A stretch of 39,149 nucleotides of DNA from an uncultured Clostridia bacterium (GTDB lineage Bacteria; Bacillota; Clostridia; Oscillospirales; Oscillospiraceae), in NCBI GenBank assembly GCA_930990965.1, contig CAKNRQ010000023.1, positions 1 through 39,149 on the forward strand. The letters run 5' to 3'. The position numbers were made by a program, and so were the translations under genes. Position 1 is the stretch's first letter. Each line of letters opens with the position of its first letter. The notes below the pieces were generated by a model. It did no database searches. It was not told where the DNA came from and saw only the letters and a list, made by a program, of their open reading frames with translations. Positions 16,944-25,455 of this stretch are shown piece by piece.

Positions 16944-17807
16944 TCAGCCCCCGTGTCGGGCGTTGAATTGGCTTATCAACAGTGCGGCTATGGCTCCTGC
17001 TATAATACAGACGATGTTTATGACGCAGGCGCTGGTGCTCGCGGCAAAGCTCTGGAAGGGTATAATAACTATTGTGGCAGCGATAACTATGCCGAGGATG
17101 GCGTGGAAGGCCACGGCGTAGTGCCGCTTGAAGAGGTAATTGACAGCCTTGGAAAGCGCCGCAACAGTGGCGATGGCGCCAAGCGCGCCTGGGAGCATTA
17201 CGCCCATATCGAAGTGGCTGAGTCCGTAAACAAATGGTGTGTATAGTCCCAGCGGCATCAGCAGCGTGGAAAAGCTCATACCCGGGGCGATAACCGACAG
17301 GGCCAGGCAGAAGCCGCAGAAGAGATACCAGCCGAAATTCGGCTCTATCGTCACGCTGAGCTTGCTCAGTCCCAGCAGCATGGCGAGCACCACAACAAAG
17401 GCTACGCACATAGATATCCACGCGCTCTTGCCTCGCCCCTGCTGCCCCGCCTCGTTAAACAGTGAGGGCAGCATACCTGCTATGAGTCCCACAAAGACAC
17501 AGACAGAGGCGTCCGGGTAAGCTTCCAGCAGGAAGGAGAGTATCCTCGCCACACCCAGGAAGCCCGCCGCCATGCCCAGCAGCACGGGGATGAGTTTTGG
17601 TATATGGGTTTTGAAGTTTTTAAACGGGCTCGAAAGCAGCTCCATGACCGGCTGGTATATACCGAAGATGACGCAGAGCACACCGCCTGAGATGCCGGGC
17701 AGCACCGCGCCCAGGCCGATGAGCATGCCCTGGATAAAGCGCCGGATGTTTCGTTTCACAACTCCGGCTATGTTTGCGGCCCCTCGAGGGGACGTTTCGT
17801 TTTCCAT
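16944..17807 (-). CDS. DUF368 membrane protein (PopT-type undecaprenyl phosphate translocase)
   Basis: A polytopic membrane protein of 287 residues. FIQGMLIGLGAVLPGISGGVLCVIFGIYQPVMELL near the N-terminus is the DUF368 signature, and VIAPGMSFSTLLMPLGLYTPF repeats the P-G-x-S pattern in the second half, consistent with an inverted internal duplication. About eight hydrophobic segments are visible. DUF368 proteins (PopT) have been shown to recycle undecaprenyl phosphate across the membrane for cell-wall synthesis. The ATG at 17807 is preceded by GGAAAGGAC; the longer frame upstream crosses a GCGCGC hairpin and the likely -10 (TATACT, preceded by TGC). It appears to be monocistronic. Confidence 0.9.
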   Translation of the reverse strand: MENETSPRGAANIAGVVKRNIRRFIQGMLIGLGAVLPGISGGVLCVIFGIYQPVMELLSSPFKNFKTHIPKLIPVLLGMAAGFLGVARILSFLLEAYPDASVCVFVGLIAGMLPSLFNEAGQQGRGKSAWISMCVAFVVVLAMLLGLSKLSVTIEPNFGWYLFCGFCLALSVIAPGMSFSTLLMPLGLYTPFVYGLSHFDMGVMLPGALGAIATVAALSKAVNYLFKRHYAVAFHAILGIVIAATIVIIPFQSFAASTSACVINIVCIIAGAIAALLISQFNARHGG

Positions 17808-17958
17808 GACTGGCTTGTCCTTTCCAGAGCGCGCTTTCCGCGCGCCCTGCACGTAAGTATAGCAGATACGCTGCCGGTATTCTTTAGCAATCTTTGAACA
17901 ATTCAAACACCGGCGTTTATTTATTAGACGTCACTCCCTGCCCCGATGTTCCGCAGAG

Positions 17959-17988
17959 AAAAAAGGCGCCCGCCAGGGGCGCCTTTTG
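17959..17988 (-). terminator. Intrinsic terminator after the 17992 gene
   Basis: Read on the minus strand, AAAAGGCGCC and GGCGCCTTTTTT form a strong hairpin with a 7-base loop and U-run, starting four bases after the stop codon. It ends the alr-mazF gene group. Confidence 0.9.
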
Positions 17989-17991
17989 CGT

Positions 17992-18429
17992 TTAGCCGTG
18001 TTCGTAAACTCCGCGCACGAGCACTTCGCCCGTGCCGTAGATGAGCGTGTCCGCGGCTGCTATGTAGAGGTGGTTGGCCGCGAGCGTCTCTCCCGGAGCG
18101 AGTGACCCGCCGCCGGTGGCGTCCACCAGCGTGGCGGTTGTTGTGGCGCCGGACTCAAGGCACAGCACCTCGCCCCCGGCGTCAAGGCTCACGGCGCTCT
18201 CAGAGAGGTTCAGGCTCACGAAAGCGCCGGAGGCCGCTCCGGCTCCCTGCGCAGCCTCGGTGAGGGCGTCGTCGAAGTCGCTTTGAAGCTGCTCCTTCAC
18301 TTTGTCGAGGTAGCTCATGGCAACGAGGGGGTCATCCTCACTGCCGTAGTTGCCCGCCGCCCAGACGCCTATCCCTGCGCAGCAGAGCACGAGCGCCACA
18401 GCGAGCGCAATCACGAGCTTCTTTTTCAT
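17992..18429 (-). CDS. Small exported protein of unknown function
   Basis: The 145-residue protein starts MKKKLVIALAVALVLCCAGIGVWA, an N-terminal signal or anchor segment. The mature part has an acidic helix (SYLDKVKEQLQSDFDDALTEA) and a beta-rich half with GEVLCLESGATTT, NHLYIAAADTLIYGTGEVLVRGVY. I have a loose memory of small Firmicutes proteins with the same G-E-V-L-R-S-G and N-H-L-x-I-x pattern, function unknown. AGGAGG stands ten bases before the ATG at 18429. It follows mazF by 67 bases and precedes a strong terminator, so it is probably the last gene of the alr transcript. Confidence 0.7.
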   Translation of the reverse strand: MKKKLVIALAVALVLCCAGIGVWAAGNYGSEDDPLVAMSYLDKVKEQLQSDFDDALTEAAQGAGAASGAFVSLNLSESAVSLDAGGEVLCLESGATTTATLVDATGGGSLAPGETLAANHLYIAAADTLIYGTGEVLVRGVYEHG

Positions 18430-18496
18430 ATCTATGTACCTCCTGCACGCCGCGCGGGGGACTCTCCCCACGCGGTCTTGTCTCTTAGATGGCGCG

Positions 18497-18856
18497 TCAC
18501 TGCGCAAGGCCGAAGCTCACGGCTATCGCGCCGTTTACACGGTCCATTGTGGCCCCGTCGAGCTTGCCCATGCGCTCACGCAGCCGGGATTTGTCCAGCG
18601 TGCGTATCTGCTCCAGGAGCACCACGCTGTCGCGGCTCAGGCCGTAATTGCTCGCCGAGAGCTCGATATGCGTCGGAAGCCGGGCCTTGCCTGTCTGCGA
18701 GGTTATCGCAGCGGCTATCACCGTCGGGCTGTGGCGGTTGCCGGTGTCGTTCTGGACTATGAGCACGGGCCTGAGCCCTCCCTGCTCGCTGCCCACGACC
18801 GGGCTCAGGTCGGCGTAGTAGATATCCCCGCGGTGTACGGGATTGGGGTTTAACAT
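18497..18856 (-). CDS. mazF: MazF/PemK-family endoribonuclease toxin (EndoA-like)
   Basis: Sequence-specific mRNA interferase. The 119-residue protein matches the family: VHRGDIYYADLSPVVGSEQGGLRPVLIVQND with the catalytic arginine in the G-x-R-P-V-L-I strand, then VIAAAITSQTGKARLPTHIEL with the conserved T-S, and DSVVLLEQIRTLDKSRL. The ATG at 18856 follows AAAGGGTGG. It lies 96 bases after alr, the place of ndoA in Bacillus subtilis (alr-ndoAI-ndoA), but no antitoxin frame exists in the gap. The gap has GGTGG/CCACC pairing and an AT-rich segment that could be a separate promoter. Confidence 0.93.
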   Translation of the reverse strand: MLNPNPVHRGDIYYADLSPVVGSEQGGLRPVLIVQNDTGNRHSPTVIAAAITSQTGKARLPTHIELSASNYGLSRDSVVLLEQIRTLDKSRLRERMGKLDGATMDRVNGAIAVSFGLAQ

Positions 18857-18952
18857 AGTACCACCCTTTCGCTGAAGGTGCCCGTTCATATAATATGTAC
18901 TCCCGGGCGGTGGAGTGCCCACCGGTACTATTATCGTCCTGTATGTCAGGCT

Positions 18953-20074
18953 TTATTCATTGAGGTAAACCCTCGGAACGCGCGGCGACACGGCACAAAG
19001 CAGCTCATAAGATATAGTTCCCGCCTTTTCCGCGAGTTCGCCTGCAAGCGGCTCGTCACCGAACACGGTGACTATGTCTCCCACGCGCACTGAGGGCATG
19101 TCGCTCACGTCGAGCATGCACATGTCCATGCAGATGGTGCCCACCTGCGGTGCGCGGCGTCCGTTCACTGATACGGAAAACTGCCCCGAGAGCCGCCGCG
19201 GCAGCCCGTCGGCATAGCCTATGGGTATCACGGCGATGGTCATATCGCGCGGGCAGGTGAAGGTGCGCCCGTAACTTATCGTGTCCCCGGCGCGGTGGTG
19301 GGTTATCTCCGCAACGCGCGTCTTGACACTCATGACCGGCTTCAAATTCAGCCCGCCCCGCTCAGCGCCCGGGTAGAGCCCATAGAGCAGCAGCCCTGGC
19401 CTCACCATGTCGAGGCAGGTCTGACGGAAGTTTACCACAGCCCCTGAGTTTGCACAATGCTTTATGCCCAGCGGGCGCTGTGAAAGTTCTTCCAGCTCGC
19501 GTACCGCACTCACGAAGCGCTCGAATTGCAGCTGAGTGAAGTTCGAGTCAGGCTCGTCCGACACGGCGAAGTGAGTGAACACGCCTGTCCACTCCAAGCC
19601 CGGGAGCCTGAGCGCCTCGAGCACCTGGGCCAGTTCCCCTTCTGCCCCTGTGCGGAAGCCCGTGCGGCCCATACCCGTCTCGAGTTTCAGGTGGCAGCGC
19701 AGAGTCAGTCCCGTGCCGTAGAGCCGCTCGCTCATGCCCAGCGCGGCGTCGAGGTCGCCTATCGTCTGGGTGCAGCCGAGCCTGGCTATGTTTTCGGCCA
19801 GGAAAACCGGGCTCGGCGCGAGTATGAGTATATCGCTGCCCACTCCCGCTTCACGCAGGTCCACGGCCTCTTCGTAGCAGCTCACAGCTATGTACTCGGC
19901 CCCCAGGGCCTCCAGTCGCCGCGCCACCTGCACCGCGCCGTGGCCGTAGGCGTTCGCCTTACACAGCCCGGCAAAGCGGCAGCCCTGCGGCAGTACCCGG
20001 CGTATCTCTCTATAGTTTTCATCCAGCCTGGCGAGATCTATCTCGGCCCAGGTGCGTTTGTCTTCAAAAGCCAT
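18953..20074 (-). CDS. alr: Alanine racemase
   Basis: PLP enzyme supplying D-alanine for peptidoglycan. The 373-residue protein has CKANAYGHGAVQVARRLE with the PLP lysine at residue 39, KLETGMGRTGF, VRPGLLLYGLYPG, and SYGRTF with the catalytic tyrosine of the second half. VIPIGYADGLPR and VGTICMDMCMLDVS are further signatures. The ATG is one base past the stop of the upstream lipoprotein gene, so the genes are co-transcribed and likely coupled. Gene order nnrD-lipoprotein-alr-mazF resembles the Bacillus acpS-ydcC-alr-ndoAI-ndoA region. Confidence 0.96.
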   Translation of the reverse strand: MAFEDKRTWAEIDLARLDENYREIRRVLPQGCRFAGLCKANAYGHGAVQVARRLEALGAEYIAVSCYEEAVDLREAGVGSDILILAPSPVFLAENIARLGCTQTIGDLDAALGMSERLYGTGLTLRCHLKLETGMGRTGFRTGAEGELAQVLEALRLPGLEWTGVFTHFAVSDEPDSNFTQLQFERFVSAVRELEELSQRPLGIKHCANSGAVVNFRQTCLDMVRPGLLLYGLYPGAERGGLNLKPVMSVKTRVAEITHHRAGDTISYGRTFTCPRDMTIAVIPIGYADGLPRRLSGQFSVSVNGRRAPQVGTICMDMCMLDVSDMPSVRVGDIVTVFGDEPLAGELAEKAGTISYELLCAVSPRVPRVYLNE

Positions 20075-20075
20075 T

Positions 20076-20627
20076 CTATGTTGCCTCGGATATTGTAAAT
20101 TGCGTGATATCGCACGCGGCGGCGCTCTCGCCGTCCACTGTAAGCTCGGCCCAAACGGGGACGCCCTGAGCGTTCAGCCTTACGGTGACGCTCAGCTCGT
20201 CCGTGACCTCCAGGCTTATGTAAGTGTCGTCGCCCTCGCTCCAGCTGATCGTCTCATAACCCGCTTTCAGCGCCTCGCAGAGCGTGGGCAGGGCCGTTAT
20301 GGGCGACACCTCCCCCGGCGTCTCAAACGAGAGCGCGAGCCCGTCATACTCCAGCACGCCTGTTTCGGAGTCCATACGCGCCGTCACTCCCGCCACCTCC
20401 TCCGGCGCGAGCACGGTTAGCACATATCCCCCGCCGTCCGCGCGGCACTCGAGGTTATATTCGCTGTAGCGCGAATCCGTAGCCGCCGTCACCACGGCAG
20501 AAACGCTCACTTCTCCGGCGCCCTCCAGGCGCGCTCTCAGGTCCTCCAGGCTCTGCTCCTGAGCGCCGCAGCCCGCGAGCGTGAGCAGGAAGGCTCCCGT
20601 CATCAGAGCCAAAGCGGCTCTTCGCAT
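20076..20627 (-). CDS. Lipoprotein, YdcC/LolA-like position and pattern
   Basis: The 183-residue protein begins with a lipoprotein signal (LLTLAGC, lipidated Cys20). The mature part is beta-rich with repeating short strands (VSAVVTAATDSRYSEYNLECRADGGGYVLTVLAPE, GVLEYDGLALSFETPG), as in the LolA-like fold, though no diagnostic motif can be seen. Its place between nnrD and alr matches the LolA-like ydcC of Bacillus, which supports the call by synteny. GGAGGAGT precedes the ATG. Ligand and role are unknown. Confidence 0.72.
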   Translation of the reverse strand: MRRAALALMTGAFLLTLAGCGAQEQSLEDLRARLEGAGEVSVSAVVTAATDSRYSEYNLECRADGGGYVLTVLAPEEVAGVTARMDSETGVLEYDGLALSFETPGEVSPITALPTLCEALKAGYETISWSEGDDTYISLEVTDELSVTVRLNAQGVPVWAELTVDGESAAACDITQFTISEAT

Positions 20628-20633
20628 GTCGAT

Positions 20634-21503
20634 CTACTCCTCCGTTATGAGTTTCATCGCCTCGGGAAGTGCCTCTATCACGTCGGTTATCGTCATGCCG
20701 TACTCGCCCTTTACCTCGGCCGCCAGATCTCCGGCCAGGCCGTGCAGGTATACGGCCAGCGGCACGGCCTTCTCTGCCGTGAACTGACAGAGCAGCGCGC
20801 CCATAATACCCGTGAGCGCGTCGCCGCTGCCCCCGCGAGCAAGTCCGGGGTTGCCGCTATGGTTAACATAAGTTTTTCCATCCGGGAACGCCACCGCCGT
20901 ATTGGCGCCCTTGAGCACCAGGATGCAGCGGTTTTTCACGGCGTACTGCCTCGCGGCTTCCAGCCGTCCCGGCTCAAGCGAGCCACCCAGGTGGTTCACA
21001 AACTCGCCCTCGTGCGGCGTGAGCACAGCCGGCTTTGTAAGCGAGGCCAGAAAGTCCCCGCCCAAACGGCCCACGGCCCAGAGCGCGTCGGCGTCGAGCA
21101 CGACCCGGGCGTTGGTCCCACCGGCCAGCGAGCGCACGAGCTCTGTAACTCCCCCGCTGCGGCCGAAGCCCGGGCCCATGGCCAGCACGCCGCAGCGCGA
21201 GAGCGTGCGCTCAAGCTCAGGTATGGCCGCGGAGCTCATCACTCCCTCCGCGTCACACTCGACCGGCATGACCATGGCCTCGTCGTTCTTCACGGCGGCT
21301 ATGGTGTAAATGTCGCGCGGCACCGCGAGGTGTACGAGTCCGGCCCCTGCCCGCACGGCAGCGCGCGAAGCGAGGGTGGGCGCGCCCGAATAGCCGACGC
21401 TCCCGCCCACTATGAGCAGCCGGCCGTAATCGTGTTTGGAGCTCTCTCGCGCCCTGCGGGGCAGCAGGCTGGGTGCGTTCTGGCGAGCTGTAAATCTGTC
21501 CAT
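20634..21503 (-). CDS. nnrD: ADP-dependent (S)-NAD(P)H-hydrate dehydratase
   Basis: Repairs hydrated NADH and NADPH. The 289-residue protein has the carbohydrate-kinase-like fold motifs: YGRLLIVGGSVGYSGAPTLAS at the N-terminus, LAMGPGFGRSGGVTE, VLDADALWA, VLTPHEGEF, and the anion-hole block GLARGGSGDALTGIMGALL. The epimerase domain (NnrE) that is often fused is absent. The ATG at 21503 is the only start that fits; the family homology begins only a few residues later. There is no Shine-Dalgarno site, and the -10 ends seven bases before the ATG (see findings). Confidence 0.93.
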   Translation of the reverse strand: MDRFTARQNAPSLLPRRARESSKHDYGRLLIVGGSVGYSGAPTLASRAAVRAGAGLVHLAVPRDIYTIAAVKNDEAMVMPVECDAEGVMSSAAIPELERTLSRCGVLAMGPGFGRSGGVTELVRSLAGGTNARVVLDADALWAVGRLGGDFLASLTKPAVLTPHEGEFVNHLGGSLEPGRLEAARQYAVKNRCILVLKGANTAVAFPDGKTYVNHSGNPGLARGGSGDALTGIMGALLCQFTAEKAVPLAVYLHGLAGDLAAEVKGEYGMTITDVIEALPEAMKLITEE

Positions 21504-21510
21504 AGGATGT

Positions 21511-21540
21511 ATTATAGCATTCCCAAAAGAATTTCGTCAA
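21511..21540 (-). promoter_or_regulatory. nnrD promoter (leaderless geometry)
   Basis: On the minus strand TTGACG (21540-21535) and TGC-TATAAT (-10 at 21516-21511) are separated by 18 bases. Only seven bases lie between the -10 and the nnrD ATG, so the predicted transcript starts at or within a base or two of the start codon. Confidence 0.75.
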
Positions 21541-21545
21541 TTCAT

Positions 21546-21574
21546 TTGACTTCCGACTGGCGATGTGATATAAG
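21546..21574 (+). promoter_or_regulatory. pheST promoter
   Basis: TTGACT (21546-21551) and TATAAG (21569-21574) are separated by 17 bases. It lies back to back with the nnrD promoter, the two -35 boxes five bases apart. The transcript would start near 21581, at the beginning of the T-box leader. Confidence 0.75.
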
Positions 21575-21580
21575 TATATT

Positions 21581-21823
21581 CTAGTTGAATCAGGAATATC
21601 GCTGTGAACGGGAAAATGTCCGCGTATACACGCTCAGAGAATTGGGGCCGCCGGCTGTAAGCCCCATGCGTTGAAGCGCTCTGTTCGCCCGGGAGCGTCC
21701 GGCCAATCACCGGCGGGCCACGGCCCGATACAGCCGTGAGAGTGCGGCGCCATGGCGCCGAATACGGGTGGTACCGCGGAAGAGAGCCTTTCGTCCCTGT
21801 TGAGGGACGGGAGGTATTTTTTT
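21581..21823 (+). promoter_or_regulatory. T-box leader controlling pheST
   Basis: The leader senses uncharged tRNA-Phe (inferred from the downstream genes) and prevents termination. GGGTGGTACCGCGG at 21766-21779 is the almost invariant T-box antiterminator sequence. CGTCCCT (21792-21798) and AGGGACG (21803-21809) then form the terminator, followed by a T-run at 21816-21823. CGGCGC-CATG-GCGCCG at 21745-21760 is a fitting stem III. Upstream, CAGAG/CTCTG and GGGGC/GCCCC pairings could belong to stem I. I could not assign the specifier loop with confidence; a UUC stands at 21684-21686. Confidence 0.93.
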
Positions 21824-21865
21824 CGCCCTGAATAGGCTCTAAGATTTCGCAATGGAGGAAGTCAC

Positions 21866-22891
21866 ATGAAAGAACAACTCGAAAAGCTCGCCAAAGAGTC
21901 GCTCGAGGCCGTCGCCGCGGCCGGCGACATTGCCGCGCTTGACGCTCTGCGCGTGAAGTATCTGGGCAAAAAGGGCGAGCTGACCGCCATCCTCAAGCAG
22001 ATGGGCAAGCTCTCCGCAGAGGAGCGCCCCGTCATGGGCCAGCTTGCCAACACAGTGCGCGCCCAGCTTGAAGAGGCTTTTGACGCCAAGCGCGTGGAAT
22101 TGGAAGAGGCCGCTCTGGAAGCCCGGCTCGAGGCCGAGGCCCTGGACGTCACCCTCCCCGGCAAGCGCGTAAAGGGCGGGCACAAGCACCCCATGGACAT
22201 AGTCATAGACGAGCTCAAGGACATCTTCATCGGCATGGGCTTTGAGGTTGACGACGGCCCCGAGGTTGAGGAGTCCATCTACAACTTTGACCGTCTGAAC
22301 ACTGACGAGGGCCACCCCGCCCGCGAGTGGACCGACACCTTCTACCTCGACGACGAGAGCCGTACCCTACTGCGCACACAGACCAGCAACATGGAGCCGC
22401 GCATCATGGAGACGCGCACCATGCCGATACGCGCCGCCGTGTTCGGCCGCTGCTACCGCAAGGACGAGGTTGACGCCACCCACAGCCCCATGTTCCACCA
22501 GATGGAGGGCGTGGTCGTGGACAAGCACATCACCTTCGCCGACCTCAAGGGCCTGCTGCACAACATGGCCGTGCAGATGTACGGGCCCGACACCGTCACC
22601 CGCTTCCGCCCCCACCACTTCCCCTTCACCGAGCCGAGCTGCGAGATGGACGTACAGTGCCACAAGTGCGGCGGCAAGGGCTGCCCCACCTGCAAGGGCG
22701 AGGGCTGGATAGAGCTCCTGGGCGCGGGCGTCACCAACCCGCACGTCCACGAGATGAGCGGCATAGACACCAGCAAATACTCCGGCCTGGCCTGGGGCAT
22801 GGGCCTCGAGCGCGCCGCAATGCGCCGCTTCAAGATAGCCGACCTCAGGCTCATGTTCGAGAACGACGTCAGGTTCCTCGAACAGTTCTAA
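21866..22891 (+). CDS. pheS: Phenylalanyl-tRNA synthetase alpha subunit
   Basis: Catalytic subunit of the alpha2beta2 enzyme that charges tRNA-Phe. The 341-residue protein starts with an N-terminal coiled-coil region (about 1-90), then GHKHPMDIVIDELKDIFIGMGF. Class II motif 2 is GRCYRKDEVDATHSPMFHQMEG and motif 3 is GLAWGMGLERAAMRRF. A CHKCGGKGCPTCKGEGW insert carries four cysteines, as found in many bacterial PheS. GGAGGAAG precedes the ATG. It is regulated by the T-box upstream and is followed by pheT after 24 bases. Confidence 0.97.
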   Translation: MKEQLEKLAKESLEAVAAAGDIAALDALRVKYLGKKGELTAILKQMGKLSAEERPVMGQLANTVRAQLEEAFDAKRVELEEAALEARLEAEALDVTLPGKRVKGGHKHPMDIVIDELKDIFIGMGFEVDDGPEVEESIYNFDRLNTDEGHPAREWTDTFYLDDESRTLLRTQTSNMEPRIMETRTMPIRAAVFGRCYRKDEVDATHSPMFHQMEGVVVDKHITFADLKGLLHNMAVQMYGPDTVTRFRPHHFPFTEPSCEMDVQCHKCGGKGCPTCKGEGWIELLGAGVTNPHVHEMSGIDTSKYSGLAWGMGLERAAMRRFKIADLRLMFENDVRFLEQF

Positions 22892-22915
22892 ACGCTGGAA
22901 AGGAGTATTTGATAT

Positions 22916-25327
22916 ATGAATCTTTCAAGAAAATGGCTCAACGAGTTCGTCGATGTGAGCCTTGAGGAGAAAAACGACCACGACTTTGCCGAGGCCATGA
23001 CCATGTCCGGCAGCAAGGTCGAGGGCACCCATTACATGGGCGAGGGCATCAGCAAGGTCGTCGTCGGCAAGATAGTCCAGATGGATCTCCTCTGGGACGC
23101 CGGGAACAGCGGCAAGCACACTCTCTGGAACTGCAAGGTTGACGTGGGCAGCGAGCGTCTGCTCCAGATTATCACCGGCGCTCAGAATCAGAAGGTCGGC
23201 GACCTCGTGCCCGTGGCGCTCGACGGGGCCACCCTGCCCGGCGGCGTCAGCATCGGCACCACCACCTTCCACGGGGAAACCTCCGAGGGCATGATGTGCT
23301 CCATCAAGGAGCTCGGCCTCACGCTGCACGACTTCCCCTACGCCATTGAGGACGGCCTCTTCGTCCTGCAGGAGGACTGCAAACCCGGTGACGACATAGT
23401 CCCCGTCATCGGCCGCGACGACCACGTGGTGGAGTTCGAGATAACCCCCAACCGCCCCGACTGCCTCTCCGTCATCGGCCTGGCCCGCGAGGCCTCCGTC
23501 ACCTTCCAGAAGCCGCTCAAGCTCCACGAGCCCGTGGTCAAAGGCAGCGGCGGCGATATCAACGAGTTCGTGAAGGTGGACGTTGAGAATCCCGACCTCT
23601 GCCCGCGCTACACCGCTCGCATGGTGCGCAACATCAAGATAGAGCCCTCGCCTAAGTGGATGCGCGAGCGCATCGCCGCCATGGGCATGCGCCCCATCAA
23701 CAACATAGTTGACATAACAAACTACGTCATGATGGAGTACGGCCAGCCGATGCACGCCTTCGACTTCGCCTGCGTGGAGGGCGGCCACATCATCGTCCGT
23801 ACCGCGCGCGAGGGAGAGACCTGCCGCACCCTGGACGGCAACGAGCGCAAGGTCACGCCGAACATGCTCTGCATCTGCGACGAGCACAAGCCCGTCGGCC
23901 TGGCAGGCGTCATGGGCGGCGAGAACAGCGAGATAACCGAGAACACCAAGATGGTCCTCTTCGAGAGCGCCAACTTCAACGGCACCAGCATACGCCGCAC
24001 GGCCGCTGCGCTGAACATGCGCACCGACGCCAGCGCCCACTATGAGAAGGGCCTTGACCCCTACCTGACCATGCAGGCTGTCAACAGGGCCTGCGAGCTG
24101 GTCGAGCTGCTGGGCGCCGGCGAGGTTGTGGACGGCGTCATAGACGTGTTCCCGAATCCCCCCGAGCCGCTGGTGCGCGAGCTGGACGTGGACCGCGTAA
24201 ACTGGATACTCGGCACCGACATAGACGGCGACACCATGCGCAAGATACTCACCGACCTTGGCTTCAAGCTGGACGGCAACACGGTCACTGTGCCCAGCTG
24301 GCGTCTCGACATCGACGCCAAGTACACCCAGAACGACTTTGCCGAAGAGGTCGCGCGCATCTACGGCTTCGACAACATCCCGGCCACCATGATGGAGGAC
24401 TCCGGCACCAAGTCCGGCGGCTACACCCCGGAGCAGACGGCCGAGCGCATTCTGGGCGAGGTCTGCCGTGCCGGCGGCTACGACGGCATCATCACCTACT
24501 CCTTCTACAGCCCCGCCGGTTGGGACATGATACGTCTGCCCAAGGACGATCCCAGGCGCGACGCGATAAAGATACTCAACCCGCTTGGCGAAGACACCAG
24601 CTGCATGCGCACCACCACGCTGCCGAGCATGCTCGAAGTGCTCGCGCGCAACTGGAACTACCGCAACAAGAACGTAAAGCTCTATGAGTTTGCAAAGGTG
24701 TACAAGAAGCGTTCGGACGGCCTGGCAGATGAGCCGAAGGTGCTCACACTCGGCGCCTACGGCGACGACATGGACTTCTACACCCTCAAGGGCACGGTTG
24801 AAGAGCTGCTGGACGCCCTGCGTATCACGGACGTTGAGTACGTCCCCGTCAAGGACAACCCGAGTTATCACCCCGGCCGTTGCGCCGCGGTGTACGCCGG
24901 TGGCAGGTATCTCGGCGTGTTCGGCCAGGTCCACCCGCTGGTGGCCAAGAACTACGGCGTGGGCGAAGAACTCTACGCCGCCGAGCTGGACTTCCCTGCC
25001 ATGTTTGAATGCCGCACAACCGAGATATACTACACTCCGCTGCCGCGTTACCCGGCCGTCATGCGCGACATCTCTGTCGTCTGCGACGACTCCCTCACTG
25101 CCGGCGAGCTTGAAAAGTGCATCCGCAAGGCAGGCGGCGCATATCTCGAGAGCGTCGAGGTCTTTGACGTCTACAAGGGCGCAAATATCCCCGAGGGCAA
25201 GAAGAGCATAAGCTTCTCCCTGGCCCTGCGCGCCGAGGACCAGACGCTTACCGATAACCACGCCGATGAGGCTGTGGCTGACATACTCCGCGCGCTGGAA
25301 ACCGAGTACGGCGTAAAGCTGCGCTGA
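22916..25327 (+). CDS. pheT: Phenylalanyl-tRNA synthetase beta subunit
   Basis: Structural and editing subunit of the phenylalanyl-tRNA synthetase. The 803 residues match the family length. In order are an N-terminal segment (MNLSRKWLNEFVDVS), the EMAP/OB-type tRNA-binding domain (about 40-150), the B3/B4 editing domain (SANFNGTSIRRTAAALNMRTDASAHYEKGLDP), B5, the catalytic-like core, and the C-terminal ferredoxin-fold anticodon-binding domain (YTPLPRYPAVMRDISVV, KSISFSLALRAEDQTLTD). AAAGGAG precedes the ATG. A terminator follows directly. Nothing is unusual. Confidence 0.97.
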   Translation: MNLSRKWLNEFVDVSLEEKNDHDFAEAMTMSGSKVEGTHYMGEGISKVVVGKIVQMDLLWDAGNSGKHTLWNCKVDVGSERLLQIITGAQNQKVGDLVPVALDGATLPGGVSIGTTTFHGETSEGMMCSIKELGLTLHDFPYAIEDGLFVLQEDCKPGDDIVPVIGRDDHVVEFEITPNRPDCLSVIGLAREASVTFQKPLKLHEPVVKGSGGDINEFVKVDVENPDLCPRYTARMVRNIKIEPSPKWMRERIAAMGMRPINNIVDITNYVMMEYGQPMHAFDFACVEGGHIIVRTAREGETCRTLDGNERKVTPNMLCICDEHKPVGLAGVMGGENSEITENTKMVLFESANFNGTSIRRTAAALNMRTDASAHYEKGLDPYLTMQAVNRACELVELLGAGEVVDGVIDVFPNPPEPLVRELDVDRVNWILGTDIDGDTMRKILTDLGFKLDGNTVTVPSWRLDIDAKYTQNDFAEEVARIYGFDNIPATMMEDSGTKSGGYTPEQTAERILGEVCRAGGYDGIITYSFYSPAGWDMIRLPKDDPRRDAIKILNPLGEDTSCMRTTTLPSMLEVLARNWNYRNKNVKLYEFAKVYKKRSDGLADEPKVLTLGAYGDDMDFYTLKGTVEELLDALRITDVEYVPVKDNPSYHPGRCAAVYAGGRYLGVFGQVHPLVAKNYGVGEELYAAELDFPAMFECRTTEIYYTPLPRYPAVMRDISVVCDDSLTAGELEKCIRKAGGAYLESVEVFDVYKGANIPEGKKSISFSLALRAEDQTLTDNHADEAVADILRALETEYGVKLR

Positions 25328-25343
25328 ACACGCAATATAAGCT

Positions 25344-25379
25344 TTCGGACGCCTCTTTTTTGGGGGCGTCCGAACTTTT
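25344..25379 (+). terminator. Intrinsic terminator of pheST
   Basis: TTCGGACGCC and GGCGTCCGAA form a 10-bp stem around an 11-base T-rich loop, followed by CTTTTA. Confidence 0.85.
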
Positions 25380-25455
25380 AATGCGCAGTTAACAAAGTCT
25401 TAAGAAAACTGTAATGCAACCGTAATGTTCGCCCCCTTTACTTGTGCGGGATATC

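Noticed and set aside
18430-18496. Antitoxin gene downstream of mazF
   Set aside because: Only 67 bases lie there, and the next gene is an exported protein unlike any antitoxin.
22925-25261. Very long open frame (778 codons) opposite pheT, and similar ones opposite gpmI, glnA, pgk and others
   Set aside because: Antisense frames created by high GC at third codon positions; Val/Gly/Ala/His-rich products with no motifs, inside certain genes.
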